64,000 nucleotides of DNA from Comamonas terrae (GTDB lineage Bacteria; Pseudomonadota; Gammaproteobacteria; Burkholderiales; Burkholderiaceae_C): the NCBI RefSeq assembly GCF_001544075.1, contig NZ_BCNT01000006.1, forward strand, positions 186,001 to 250,000, in the 5' to 3' direction. The translations under genes were made by a program, and so were the position numbers. Within the stretch, counting starts at the first letter, position 1. Each line of letters opens with the position of its first letter. Positions 17,801-26,693 of the stretch are shown piece after piece. The notes beneath the pieces are model-generated. The model was given only the letters and a program-made list of their open reading frames with translations. It had not been told where the DNA came from and ran no database searches.

Positions 17801-19322
17801 GCAGCACCTGCCGGGGGTCCACGCGCCACAGCGTCTGGCCATGCTCGGAAAAGACCGGCGCGACCTGGGCCAGCAGCGGCAGCATCTGCGTCGCCTGTGC
17901 ATCGCCGACCACCCAGGCCGCTTCATTGCCGCACAGCGCCGCAGGCAGCTGCTGCGGCGTGACCAGCACCTGGCCGGCCAGCGCCGGATCGAAGGCGCCT
18001 GCATCGACCATTTCCCGGCGCCAGTTGTCGCGCCGCGCAATCTCGGGGCTCTGCCAGTCGTCCACGATGCGCACCGGCCGGTCGAGCCCTGCGTAGAACG
18101 GCAGGTCGTACACATACTCCCCGAGCATGTAGACCGGTTCGCCAGGCTGGTGGCGGGCTTTCAGTACCTGCCCCATGTGACGCGCCGAGTAGCGCGGATT
18201 CGCGGTCAGCGCCAGCACCACGCCCAGGCCGATGAGCGCGCTGATGGCCAGGCTGACCCTCCACCACGAACGGCTTTTTCGCGATGCCTGCGCCCGCTGG
18301 CCGGCATCGGCCATCAGCCAGGCCAGCGCCGGCACGGCAGGCAGGATGTAGCCGATCAGCTTGGACTGGGGCAGCGAGAAGAAGAGCGTCACGCAACCCG
18401 CCATCAATGCCATCAGCAGGCGTACATCGCCGGGCGTTCCTTCGGCCCGCCAATAGCCGCGCGTGAACGCGGGGCGCGACCACAGAATGCAGGGCAGGCT
18501 GCAGCCGGCCAGCACGGCCGGATAGAACCAGAAGGGCTGGACGTTGTTGAAGCCGCCTGCGGCAAAGCGCTGGAAATGCTGTACCACGAAGAAGTAATGC
18601 AGAAAGCTGTCGAAACGCTGCTGCATGAGCACGAACCAGGGCGCCGCCACCAACATGAAGAGAAGGGCCCCGGGCAGCGACAGCAGCGCCAGCAGGCTGC
18701 GCCAGCGCCGGCGCAAGATCAGCCACAGGCCCACGATCATTGCCGGCAGGACAAAGCCGATCAGGCCTTTGGCCAGCACGCCCAGTGCCGAAAGCCCGTA
18801 GGCCAGCCACAGCGCGCGGCGATCCGGCTGGCCCGCTTCGAAGCTCAGCGCCGCATGGGCCAGGGCCAGCACCGTGGCCGTGATGCAGCCGGCCACCAGC
18901 ATGTCCAGGTTGGCAAACTGCGCTCCCAGAAAGAACAGCGGCTGCACCGCCAGCACGATGACGGCGCGGCGGGCGGATGCCATCCCGCACCAGCGCCGCA
19001 CAAACAGGTAGAGCGCGATCGCGCCCAGCGTGGCGCCCGCCAGCGATGCGGAGCGCGCCGCCAGCTCGCTTGAGCCCGTCATACCCATGGCCGCGCCGGA
19101 AATCCAGTAGAACAGCGGCGGCTTGTGAAAGAAAGGCAGGCCGTTGAGCGTCGGCGTGAGCCAGTCGCCCGAGCGCAGCATCTCCAGAGCCACGGACGCA
19201 TAGCGCCCTTCGTCGGGCAGCATCAGGGGCCGCAGCCATGCGGTGGCGCCCAGCCACAGAACCACCAGGGCCAGCACCTTCCAGCCGTCCTGCCGCGACA
19301 AGCTTGCTTCGGCCGTGCTCAT
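17757..19322 (-). CDS. ArnT-like (GT83) lipid A glycosyltransferase, LgmB/FlmK-like
   Basis: A 521-residue inner-membrane glycosyltransferase of the GT-C fold with about 11-13 helices. The ArnT signature is at the N-terminus: LPDEGRYASVALEML with the catalytic-type D37/E38 pair in the first periplasmic loop, then FFHKPPLFYW. The family transfers an amino sugar from undecaprenyl phosphate to lipid A phosphate. The start codon overlaps the stop of the upstream GT2 gene (ATGA), so the two are translationally coupled. Together with the deacetylase and GtrA gene this points to lipid A hexosamine addition. The sugar itself cannot be read. Confidence 0.9.
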   Translation of the reverse strand: MSTAEASLSRQDGWKVLALVVLWLGATAWLRPLMLPDEGRYASVALEMLRSGDWLTPTLNGLPFFHKPPLFYWISGAAMGMTGSSELAARSASLAGATLGAIALYLFVRRWCGMASARRAVIVLAVQPLFFLGAQFANLDMLVAGCITATVLALAHAALSFEAGQPDRRALWLAYGLSALGVLAKGLIGFVLPAMIVGLWLILRRRWRSLLALLSLPGALLFMLVAAPWFVLMQQRFDSFLHYFFVVQHFQRFAAGGFNNVQPFWFYPAVLAGCSLPCILWSRPAFTRGYWRAEGTPGDVRLLMALMAGCVTLFFSLPQSKLIGYILPAVPALAWLMADAGQRAQASRKSRSWWRVSLAISALIGLGVVLALTANPRYSARHMGQVLKARHQPGEPVYMLGEYVYDLPFYAGLDRPVRIVDDWQSPEIARRDNWRREMVDAGAFDPALAGQVLVTPQQLPAALCGNEAAWVVGDAQATQMLPLLAQVAPVFSEHGQTLWRVDPRQVLPSCAEMPNGGSAGR

Positions 19323-20359
19323 GCGTCCTCCCTGATACCCTGGCCGAGTTCGCGCTTGACCAGGAACAGAGGCCGCCGCTTGACCTCTTCATAAATGCGC
19401 CCGACATACTCGCCCACCACGCCCAGCGAAACCAGCTGCACGCCGGCAAACAGCATGAGACTGACCACGATCGTGGTCCAGCCGCTCACATTGTGGCCAT
19501 ACAGCAGATAGACCAGCGTGAGGTAGGCGCCGTAGGCAAATGCGCCCAGCGCCAGCAGGAAGCCCAGGCCGATCACCGCGCGCAGCGGCCACACCGTGAA
19601 GGCCATGATGCCGTCAAGCGCCAGCCGGATCAGGCGCAGCTTGTTGAAATGGCTCACGCCATGCGCGCGCGCGTCGGGCACGTAGGGCACGGCCACCGCA
19701 TCGAACCCCACCCAGGCATACAGGCCCTTCATGAAACGGTTGCGCTCGGGCAGGTCCAGCAGCGCCTGCACCACCTTGCGATCCATCAGGCGGAAGTCGC
19801 CAGCATCTTCCGGCACCTTGAAGCGACCGCCGTGGTTGAGCAGGCTATAGAACCAGTGCGTTCCTACGCGCTTGAAGCGGCTTTCGGCATCGCGGTGCGC
19901 ACGCACCGCATAGACCACGTCGGCGCCGGCACTCCAGTGCCGCACAAAGGTGTCCAGCAGCGCCAGGGGATGCTGCAGGTCGGCATCCATCATGATGGTG
20001 ATTTCGCCCCGTGCGGCCTGCAGTCCGGCCGTCAGCGCCGCCTCCTTGCCGAAGTTGCGCGACAGCCGCAACGCACGCACGCCGGGGCGCTGGGTCCAGT
20101 GCCGCAGCCGCGCTTCGGTGTCGTCCGTGCTGCCATCATCGACCACCAGAATTTCCCACAAAGGAGCAAGGTGAGCGAGCTTGGCGCACAGCAGGGGCAG
20201 AAGGCGGTCCAGGTTCTCCGCCTCGTTGTAGCAGGGCAGCACGCAGGAAATGGAGTGTGCGCTGCGCATGGCCGAGGCGACTGGGCCGGAGCTGCCCAGC
20301 GCAATTTCGCGAGGCGGCAGCCATGCCTCCCGCATCAGCAAATGGTCACTCACAGGCAA
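19319..20359 (-). CDS. GT2 undecaprenyl-phosphate sugar transferase, ArnC/LgmA-like
   Basis: A 346-residue family 2 glycosyltransferase with a C-terminal pair of membrane helices (about 260-325). This is the GtrB/ArnC/DPM1 architecture that loads a sugar onto undecaprenyl phosphate. Motifs: VLPCYNEAENL at 40-50, VVDDGSTDDT near 72-81, DADLQHP at 125-131 (metal-binding DxD), RNRFMKGLYAW, and VGEYVGRIYEEVK near the end. The first 30 residues are not conserved, so M31 (20269) is an alternative start. It precedes the ArnT-like gene with a 4-base overlap. A terminator hairpin lies only 13 bases upstream of the 20359 start. Confidence 0.88.
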   Translation of the reverse strand: MPVSDHLLMREAWLPPREIALGSSGPVASAMRSAHSISCVLPCYNEAENLDRLLPLLCAKLAHLAPLWEILVVDDGSTDDTEARLRHWTQRPGVRALRLSRNFGKEAALTAGLQAARGEITIMMDADLQHPLALLDTFVRHWSAGADVVYAVRAHRDAESRFKRVGTHWFYSLLNHGGRFKVPEDAGDFRLMDRKVVQALLDLPERNRFMKGLYAWVGFDAVAVPYVPDARAHGVSHFNKLRLIRLALDGIMAFTVWPLRAVIGLGFLLALGAFAYGAYLTLVYLLYGHNVSGWTTIVVSLMLFAGVQLVSLGVVGEYVGRIYEEVKRRPLFLVKRELGQGIREDA

Positions 20360-20371
20360 ACCTCAGTATGA

Positions 20372-20398
20372 AAAAGCAACATGTTTCGCCATGTTGCT
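20372..20398 (-). terminator. Rho-independent terminator after folK
   Basis: On the minus strand a perfect 8-bp stem, GCAACATG / CATGTTGC, with loop GCGAAA is followed by TTTTT. It ends the pcnB-folK transcript 56 bases beyond the folK stop. It sits immediately before the GT2 gene. Confidence 0.85.
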
Positions 20399-20453
20399 GC
20401 TTCCACCTGAAAGTTAACTTAATGGATGGCCGCTGCATGCAGCCCGGCAGGCC

Positions 20454-20960
20454 TCAGAGCCGGTACCAGTCTCCGGGCGCCGCGACCGCCTCGATGCGCT
20501 GGTCCGCCACCGAGGCCAGCTGCGCAGCCGTCACACCGGCGCCCGGCAGCTCGGCCATGGGATGCAGCACAAAGGCGCGCTCCAGCATCCGCGGGTGCGG
20601 CAGCGTCAGGCGCTCGCTCTGCATCTGCAGATCGCCAAAGCGCAGCAGATCCAGATCCAGCGTGCGCGGCGCGTTGCGGTAAGGGCGCTCCCTGCCGGCC
20701 GCCAGCTCGATGGCCTGCAGCGCATCGAGCAGCTCCAGCGCCGCCAGCCGGGTGGCGGCAACGGCCACGGCATTGAAATAGTCGGGGCCGCCCGCATCCA
20801 CCGGCGCACTGCGGTACAGCGAGGAAAGCTGCAGCACACGCGTTTGCGGCAAGGCCGCGATGCTGCGCACCGCGGTGCACAGCGCATTCCTCGCGTCCCC
20901 GAGATTGGCACCCAGCCCGATCCAGGCCAGCTGCGCTTCTTCCTGCAAATCGGCAGCCAT
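20454..20960 (-). CDS. folK: 2-amino-4-hydroxy-6-hydroxymethyldihydropteridine pyrophosphokinase
   Basis: A 168-residue HPPK, which pyrophosphorylates the pterin in folate synthesis. Conserved parts are LGANLGD near the start, YFNAVA, and the signature RTLDLDLLRFG followed by LPHPRMLERAFVL. The start at 20960 lies 4 bases after the pcnB stop, so the two are cotranscribed. The pcnB-folK order is typical of proteobacteria. Confidence 0.95.
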   Translation of the reverse strand: MAADLQEEAQLAWIGLGANLGDARNALCTAVRSIAALPQTRVLQLSSLYRSAPVDAGGPDYFNAVAVAATRLAALELLDALQAIELAAGRERPYRNAPRTLDLDLLRFGDLQMQSERLTLPHPRMLERAFVLHPMAELPGAGVTAAQLASVADQRIEAVAAPGDWYRL

Positions 20961-20964
20961 GGCG

Positions 20965-22590
20965 TCAGGAGACGGACGAGGAGGAATCAGCCTGCGCACC
21001 GCCTCCGCCCGGCTTGCGACGACGGCGGCGCCGCTTCTTCGGAGTGCCGCCATCGGACATCGTTCCGTCATGGGTGGCCGCGGCAGCCTGATCCAGCAGG
21101 CTGCCGTCCTCGGCCTCCTGCGGGCTTTGCAGCGGCGTCACGCCTTCCCGGCCGGCACGGCTCCTGGCCACGCGGTGCACCTTGGGCTCGGACTGCTGCT
21201 GGGCACGCTGGCGCGCGCGCTGCTCGTCGCGCGCCTGGGCAATCAGGTCTTCGCGGCGTCCGTCGTCGGCCTGCTGGAACTCCTGCCACCAGCTGGCCAG
21301 GCTTTCATCGACCTCGCCGATGTCGGCGCGCAGGCGCATGAAGTCGAAGCCCGCACGAAAGCGCGGCTGGGCCACCATGGAAAACGGCGTGGCTCCCGTG
21401 CGCTTGTCGAAGCGCGGCTGCATGACCCAGATCTCGCGCATGTCGGCCGCGAGCTTGCCGCGGCCCGACACGTCGCCGATGCGCGCATCGAAGACCTCGT
21501 CAATGGCTTCCTGCAGGGCCGGGAAGGGATGCATGCGCTGGGCCAGCTTTTTCTCCCAACCGGTCTTCACATCCTGCCACAGCACGCAGGCCAGCAGGAA
21601 GCTGGGCGCCACGGGCTTGCCTTCGCCCACGCGGCGATCCGTGTCGGTCAGCGCGGCCTGTACGAACGGGTGGCCGGCGCGCTCCATCACCACGTCCAGC
21701 AACGGATAGATGCCGCGCGACAGGCCCAGCGCCTTCAGCTGCGCCACCGATGCCAGCGCGTGGCCGGTCTGCAGCAGCTTGAGCATTTCGTCGAACAGGC
21801 GGCTTTGCGGAACGTCGGCCAGCAGCGGCTCGCATTCCACCAGCGGCTTGGCCGACTTGGGCTCGAGCTTGAAGCCCTTGCCCGAAAGCTTGGCGGCAAA
21901 GCGCACGGCACGGATGATGCGCACCGGGTCCTCGCGGTAGCGCGTGGCCGGATCCCCGATCATGCGCAGCACGCGCTTTTGCGCGTCGGCAATGCCGTTG
22001 TGGTAGTCGACCACGATCTGCGTCTCGGGGTCGTAGTACATGGCGTTGATGGTGAAGTCGCGGCGCGTGGCGTCCTGGTCCTGCGGCCCCCAGACGTTGT
22101 CGCGCAGCACGCGGCCGCTGGCATCCACCGCATGCTTCATGCTGGCCAGCTGCGCCTTGCTGGTGCGCTCGTTGCCGCTGACGGCCTCGGCCTGGCTGTT
22201 GTCCAGAAAGGCGCGGAAGGTGGAAACCTCGATGACTTCGTTCTCGCGGCCGCGGCCATAGACCACGTGCACGATGCGGAAGCGCTTGCCGATGATGAAG
22301 GCGCGCCGGAACAGGCTCTTGACCTGCTCGGGCGTGGCGTTCGTCGCCACATCGAAGTCCTTGGGACGCAGGCCCAGCAGCAGGTCGCGCACGGCGCCAC
22401 CCACGATGTAGGCCTCGTAGCCGGCGCTCTTGAGCGTCTGCACCACGTCCACGGCGCGGCGGTCCACGAGCTGGGGATCGATGCCGTGCACCTGCACCGG
22501 CACCTCCTCGCGCTTGCCAAAGCGCGGCTTGCGCGAACGGGGTGCAGCCGGGGCCTTGCCCAGCAGCTTGTCGATAATGGTCTTGATCAT
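20965..22590 (-). CDS. pcnB: Poly(A) polymerase I
   Basis: A 541-residue class II nucleotidyltransferase that adds 3' poly(A) tails and promotes RNA decay. The GG motif (GGAVRD, 64-69) and the catalytic DFD (78-80) are present, followed by RRDFTINAMYYDP and REDPVRIIRAVRFAAKL. The C-terminus is basic and rich in Arg and Lys (KKRRRRRRKPGGG), as in PcnB proteins. Its start overlaps the stop of the HAD phosphatase gene (ATGA), and folK follows 4 bases later. PcnB rather than CCA-adding enzyme is favoured by length, the basic tail and the folK neighbour. Confidence 0.95.
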   Translation of the reverse strand: MIKTIIDKLLGKAPAAPRSRKPRFGKREEVPVQVHGIDPQLVDRRAVDVVQTLKSAGYEAYIVGGAVRDLLLGLRPKDFDVATNATPEQVKSLFRRAFIIGKRFRIVHVVYGRGRENEVIEVSTFRAFLDNSQAEAVSGNERTSKAQLASMKHAVDASGRVLRDNVWGPQDQDATRRDFTINAMYYDPETQIVVDYHNGIADAQKRVLRMIGDPATRYREDPVRIIRAVRFAAKLSGKGFKLEPKSAKPLVECEPLLADVPQSRLFDEMLKLLQTGHALASVAQLKALGLSRGIYPLLDVVMERAGHPFVQAALTDTDRRVGEGKPVAPSFLLACVLWQDVKTGWEKKLAQRMHPFPALQEAIDEVFDARIGDVSGRGKLAADMREIWVMQPRFDKRTGATPFSMVAQPRFRAGFDFMRLRADIGEVDESLASWWQEFQQADDGRREDLIAQARDEQRARQRAQQQSEPKVHRVARSRAGREGVTPLQSPQEAEDGSLLDQAAAATHDGTMSDGGTPKKRRRRRRKPGGGGAQADSSSSVS

Positions 22591-23291
22591 GGTGCTTCGG
22601 TAAATAGATCCACGATGCGCCAGCCGCGCTCCTGGGCCAGGGCGCGCAGGCGCGCATCGGGGTTGGTGGCCACGGGATGATCGACCCGCTCCAGCAGCGG
22701 TACATCGTTCCACGAGTCACTGTAGAAAGTGGCTTCGACATCGGCCCAGTCCAGGCCCCTGTGCTCCAGCCATTGCAGCACGCGCACCACCTTGCCTTCG
22801 CGCATGCTGGGCTGGCCCTTGATCTCGCCGGTATACCAGCCCTGGGCATTGCGCACCAGTTCCACGGCAATCAGCTCCTCGACGCCCAGCGCCCGGGCAA
22901 TCGGGCGTGTCACGAATTCATTGGTGGCCGTGACGATGACGATGGTATCGCCGGCATCCTGGTGGGCCTTGAGCAGCGCGCGGGCCTGGGGCGTGATGGC
23001 CGGCAGGATCACCTCGCGCATGAAGCGCTCGTGGGCGGCATCGGCCTCGCTCGCGCCGCGCTGGCAGAAGGCTTCGGTGGCAAAGCGCACATAGTCGTGC
23101 ACATCCAGCGTGCCGGCCTGGTAGTGGGCGAAGAATTCGTCGTTGCGGCGCCCGAACTCCACGGGGTCCGTCCAGCCGATGCGCGAGGTGAACTGCCCCC
23201 ACTCGTAATCGGAGTCCAGGGGCAGCAAGGTATGGTCCAGGTCAAACAGTGCCAGCCTGAGCTTGGACTGCGGTACGGATTGGGTCGACAT
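22587..23291 (-). CDS. HAD-IB family phosphatase (SerB-like)
   Basis: A 234-residue haloacid dehalogenase-type hydrolase, subfamily IB. Motif I is FDLDHTLLP (about 15-23), motif II is IVTATNEF, and the YSDSWNDVPLLE stretch holds motifs III/IV. Insertions resemble phosphoserine phosphatase-like proteins that are linked to pcnB in betaproteobacteria. The physiological substrate is uncertain. It overlaps pcnB by 4 bases and lies downstream of hda on the same strand. Confidence 0.9.
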   Translation of the reverse strand: MSTQSVPQSKLRLALFDLDHTLLPLDSDYEWGQFTSRIGWTDPVEFGRRNDEFFAHYQAGTLDVHDYVRFATEAFCQRGASEADAAHERFMREVILPAITPQARALLKAHQDAGDTIVIVTATNEFVTRPIARALGVEELIAVELVRNAQGWYTGEIKGQPSMREGKVVRVLQWLEHRGLDWADVEATFYSDSWNDVPLLERVDHPVATNPDARLRALAQERGWRIVDLFTEAP

Positions 23292-23435
23292 GTGGCTCCA
23301 AAACACGACTTGCGCACAACAGGCTGAAGCAGGGCAATGGCCTGCGGATCCCAGCCTCCGGTTCACTCCTATGCGTAAGTCCTACAAACAAAAGCCGGCT
23401 CCGGTGCCGCCCGCGCAGGCCAGGCCTGCACGGCT

Positions 23436-24143
23436 TCACTCGGTCTCCAGCATGGTCTTGAGCAGCGGGATGGTGATGGCACGCTTGTTACGCAAGGCAA
23501 AACCGTCCAGCATGTCCAGCAGCTGCATCAAAGAGCCCAGGTCGCGCGAAAAGCGCCTGAGCATGTAATCCATCACTTCATCGCTCAGGAAGACGCCGCG
23601 GGCATCGGCCTCCTGCCTGAGCACGGCACGGCGCGCCGACTCGTCCAGCAGCTGCAGCTGATACACATGGCCCCAGCCCAGGCGGGTCCGCAGGTCTTCG
23701 CGCAGCTTCAGGTCCGCCACCGGCAACTGGCCCGCGCCCAGCACCCAGCGCGGCGAACCGGTCGCAGGGCTGGTGGCGTTGACGAACCAGTTGAAGGCGC
23801 GCGCCTGCTGCAAGGGCGTGTAGATGTCCACATCGTCCATGAGCACGGCGGCCCAGCGCTCGTCGAACGGCGGCGGGAACAGCGTGTTCGCATCCATCCA
23901 TCCGACCATCGCTCCCTGCTCGCGCAGCGCCTCGCGCACGGCCTTGAGCAGATGGGTCTTTCCCGACCCCGACTCCCCCCACAGGTAAGTGGGCACTGGC
24001 GTGCGGGCCTGCTGCAGCCTGCCGTCGCCCACCCAGTGGCGCAGGTGGTCTATCACCGCGGCATTGGGACCGACGAAGAAACGCGACAGCGTCGGACTCG
24101 ACGCCATGCTGATATCCAGGGCCAGCTGCTTCATCTGCGACAT
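23436..24143 (-). CDS. hda: DnaA regulatory inactivator Hda
   Basis: A 235-residue DnaA-related AAA+ protein that acts with the DNA-loaded sliding clamp to trigger DnaA-ATP hydrolysis after initiation. The N-terminal QLALDI (6-11) fits the beta-clamp-binding motif. Walker A is GESGSGKTH at 56-64, Walker B is VLMDDVD, and the DnaA-like [18 protein letters not shown] closes the protein. The start at 24143 has a G-rich Shine-Dalgarno-like stretch 10 bases upstream; 24134 is possible. It belongs to the conserved purM-permease-hda-HAD-pcnB-folK region. Confidence 0.93.
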   Translation of the reverse strand: MSQMKQLALDISMASSPTLSRFFVGPNAAVIDHLRHWVGDGRLQQARTPVPTYLWGESGSGKTHLLKAVREALREQGAMVGWMDANTLFPPPFDERWAAVLMDDVDIYTPLQQARAFNWFVNATSPATGSPRWVLGAGQLPVADLKLREDLRTRLGWGHVYQLQLLDESARRAVLRQEADARGVFLSDEVMDYMLRRFSRDLGSLMQLLDMLDGFALRNKRAITIPLLKTMLETE

Positions 24144-24531
24144 ACGCGCAGCGCCCCCTTTCCCGGCCCCAAGAGCGCGCCCGCGTCGTGAGCACGCTCC
24201 AAGGCCCATGCAGCAGAGTCTGGCAAAAGAGTCGTCAGCAGCATCAATGGTGAGAGAAACGGGTGAAGGCAGGCTGGTGCTGAAATCTCAGCCGCGGCGG
24301 CGGCACGATAGCAAACGCCTGATTTTAGTCTGCGCCGCACGGTGCTGGAGGGAAGCCGCCGTTTTGCCTGCAACGACAGCCTTTGACGGAAAAAAACGGG
24401 CCTGCAGCCACGGGACAGCAACGCCGCAAAAAACCTTCAAGCCAGATGGCCGCCCGCGCAGGCCGCGGGCGCTCGCCGTAGAATCCCGGGGTTCTCGCCC
24501 ACCCTCGGGCACACCCGCACCGGATTCATCG
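24144..24531. other. Divergent intergenic region hda/purM
   Basis: 388 bases without a gene, between divergent hda and purM. I see a weak -10-like TAGAAT at 24479-24484 in the purM direction, 48 bases before its ATG, with no good -35. I could not pick out a PurR-type operator. Confidence 0.4.
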
Positions 24532-25584
24532 ATGAGCTCTTCCGCTTCCTCCTCTACCCCCATTTCCTACAAAGACGCAGGTGTTGACATCGACGCCGGC
24601 GACGCCCTGGTCGAACGCATCAAGCCTCTGGCCAAGAAAACCCTGCGCGAAGGCGTGATGGCAGGCATCGGCGGTTTCGGCGCCCTGTTCGAAGTACCCA
24701 AGCGCTACCAGGAGCCCGTGCTGGTTTCCGGTACCGACGGCGTGGGCACCAAGCTCAAGCTGGCCTTCGAGTGGAACATGCACGACACCGTGGGCATCGA
24801 CCTGGTGGCCATGAGCGTAAACGACGTGCTGGTGCAAGGCGCCGAACCCCTGTTCTTCCTGGACTACTTCGCCTGCGGCAAGCTGCATGTGGATACGGCC
24901 GCTGCCGTGGTGGGCGGCATTGCCAGGGGCTGCGAACTGTCCGGCTGCGCGCTGATCGGCGGCGAAACCGCCGAAATGCCCGGCATGTATCCCGACGGCG
25001 AATATGACCTGGCAGGCTTTGCCGTGGGCGCGGTCGAGAAGTCCAAGATCCTGACGGGCCAGAACGTCAAGCCCGGCGACGTGGTGCTGGGCCTGGCCTC
25101 GCACGGCGTGCATTCCAACGGCTTCTCGCTGGTGCGCAAGTGCATCGAGCGCGCCGAGGCCCAGGGCACCGTGCCCCAGACGCTGGACGGCAAGCCCTTC
25201 AAGGCCGCCATCATGGAGCCCACGCGGCTGTATGTGAAGAACGTGCTGGCCGCCCTGGCCAAGCATCCGATCAAGGCGCTGGCCCACATCACCGGCGGCG
25301 GCCTGCTGGAGAACATTCCCCGCGTGCTGCCCGAAGGCACGGCGGCCCACCTGAAGGCCGGCAGCTGGCCCCAGACCGAGCTGTTCGCCTGGCTGCAGAA
25401 GACCGCCGGCATCGACGACATCGAGATGAACCGCACCTTCAACAACGGCATCGGCATGGTGGTGGTGGTTGCCACCGAAGAAGCCGAAGCCACGGCCGCC
25501 ACGCTGCGCGAGCTGGGCGAGACGGTCTACACCATCGGCCAGATCGCCGAGCGCGGCGCCGGCCAGAGCGTCGAAGTCCGTTAA
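24532..25584 (+). CDS. purM: Phosphoribosylformylglycinamidine cyclo-ligase
   Basis: A 350-residue AIR synthetase. It closes the imidazole ring using ATP in purine synthesis. Family blocks are [13 protein letters not shown] at the N-terminus, [36 protein letters not shown] (quoted in parts: [17 protein letters not shown]), [11 protein letters not shown] and [13 protein letters not shown]. Length is normal. The start at 24532 gives a short Ser-rich N-terminus before the conserved region. The PerM-type permease gene begins 17 bases after its stop. Confidence 0.97.
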   Translation: MSSSASSSTPISYKDAGVDIDAGDALVERIKPLAKKTLREGVMAGIGGFGALFEVPKRYQEPVLVSGTDGVGTKLKLAFEWNMHDTVGIDLVAMSVNDVLVQGAEPLFFLDYFACGKLHVDTAAAVVGGIARGCELSGCALIGGETAEMPGMYPDGEYDLAGFAVGAVEKSKILTGQNVKPGDVVLGLASHGVHSNGFSLVRKCIERAEAQGTVPQTLDGKPFKAAIMEPTRLYVKNVLAALAKHPIKALAHITGGGLLENIPRVLPEGTAAHLKAGSWPQTELFAWLQKTAGIDDIEMNRTFNNGIGMVVVVATEEAEATAATLRELGETVYTIGQIAERGAGQSVEVR

Positions 25585-25601
25585 ACCCGGCCCGTCCGCG
25601 C

Positions 25602-26681
25602 ATGCCGCAGCACCTTCCCGCGCCCCTGCCCCATCCTGCCCCGGCGGCGAGTCCGCTGCCGGAGCCGTCCTCCAAGGTCGTTCTGGCCAGCTATCTGCTG
25701 ATGGGGGCGGCGCTGCTGCTGGTGATGCTGCAGGGCCTGCTGCCCGGGCTGCTGTGCGTGTGCGTGGGCTTTCTGCTCACACGAGCCCTGGCGCGGCTGC
25801 TGGCCCGCATCAGCCCCCAGGCACGCAGCAGGGGCACGCTGCCGCGCTGGGCGCAGGTGGTGGCCACCACCATCGTCATCCTCGCGCCGCTGGCCCTGCT
25901 CAGCGGCGCCCTGACCCATACGCGCTCCTACATCACCGAGGCGCCGCAGCAATACAAGGAGCTGCTGGACTACCTGGCCCGCACGGTTCTGGAGCTGCGC
26001 GACAAGCTGCCCGCCGACATTGCCGACCAGCTGCCCGACGGCGCCCAGGAGATCCAGCACATGCTGGCCAACTACCTGGCCACCAAGGCCGGCATGCTGG
26101 CCCACGCAGGCCGCGCCTGGCTGACCGGCCTGCTGTACGCCTATGTGGGCCTGATCGTGGGCGCACTGGCAGCCGTCCGCCCCATCGCCCGGCGCCGGCC
26201 GCCGCTGATTGCGGCGCTGAACCAGCGCATCGCGCATTTCGGCGAGGCCTTCCGGCAGATCGTCGCGGCGCAGTTCTGGATTGCCCTCTTCAACACGCTG
26301 CTCACGGCCGTCTTCCTGCTGCTGGTGCTGCCCATCTGGAATCTGGAGCTGCCCTACACGCCGGCGCTCATCACGCTGACCTTCTTCGCGGGCCTGATTC
26401 CCATCGTCGGCAACCTGCTGTGCAATTCCGTGCTCACGCTGGTGGGGCTGTCGGTCTCGCCCGTGGCGTCGGCGGCCTGCCTGGGCTTTCTGATCCTGAT
26501 CCACAAGGCCGAGTACGTGATCAACGCCAAGGTCGTGGGCCAGCGCACCCATATGGGCGTCTGGGAGCTGCTGACCGTCATGTTCGTGGCCGAATCGGTG
26601 TTCGGCCCGGCCGGCCTGGTTGCCGCGCCGCTGTTCTACGCCTATCTCAAGAAAGAGCTGGAAGCCGTTCAGCTGGTCTGA
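25602..26681 (+). CDS. AI-2E (PerM) family permease
   Basis: A 359-residue membrane protein of the AI-2E transporter/PerM family. Seven to eight helices are visible; the conserved C-terminal region contains PALITLTFFAGLIPIVGNLL and a KAEYVINAKVVGQRTHM segment (quoted in parts). Members include TqsA, exporters and Na+/H+ antiporters, so a specific cargo cannot be assigned. It follows purM by 17 bases, a linkage conserved in betaproteobacteria, and is probably cotranscribed. Confidence 0.88.
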   Translation: MPQHLPAPLPHPAPAASPLPEPSSKVVLASYLLMGAALLLVMLQGLLPGLLCVCVGFLLTRALARLLARISPQARSRGTLPRWAQVVATTIVILAPLALLSGALTHTRSYITEAPQQYKELLDYLARTVLELRDKLPADIADQLPDGAQEIQHMLANYLATKAGMLAHAGRAWLTGLLYAYVGLIVGALAAVRPIARRRPPLIAALNQRIAHFGEAFRQIVAAQFWIALFNTLLTAVFLLLVLPIWNLELPYTPALITLTFFAGLIPIVGNLLCNSVLTLVGLSVSPVASAACLGFLILIHKAEYVINAKVVGQRTHMGVWELLTVMFVAESVFGPAGLVAAPLFYAYLKKELEAVQLV

Positions 26682-26693
26682 GGGCAGCCGTTT

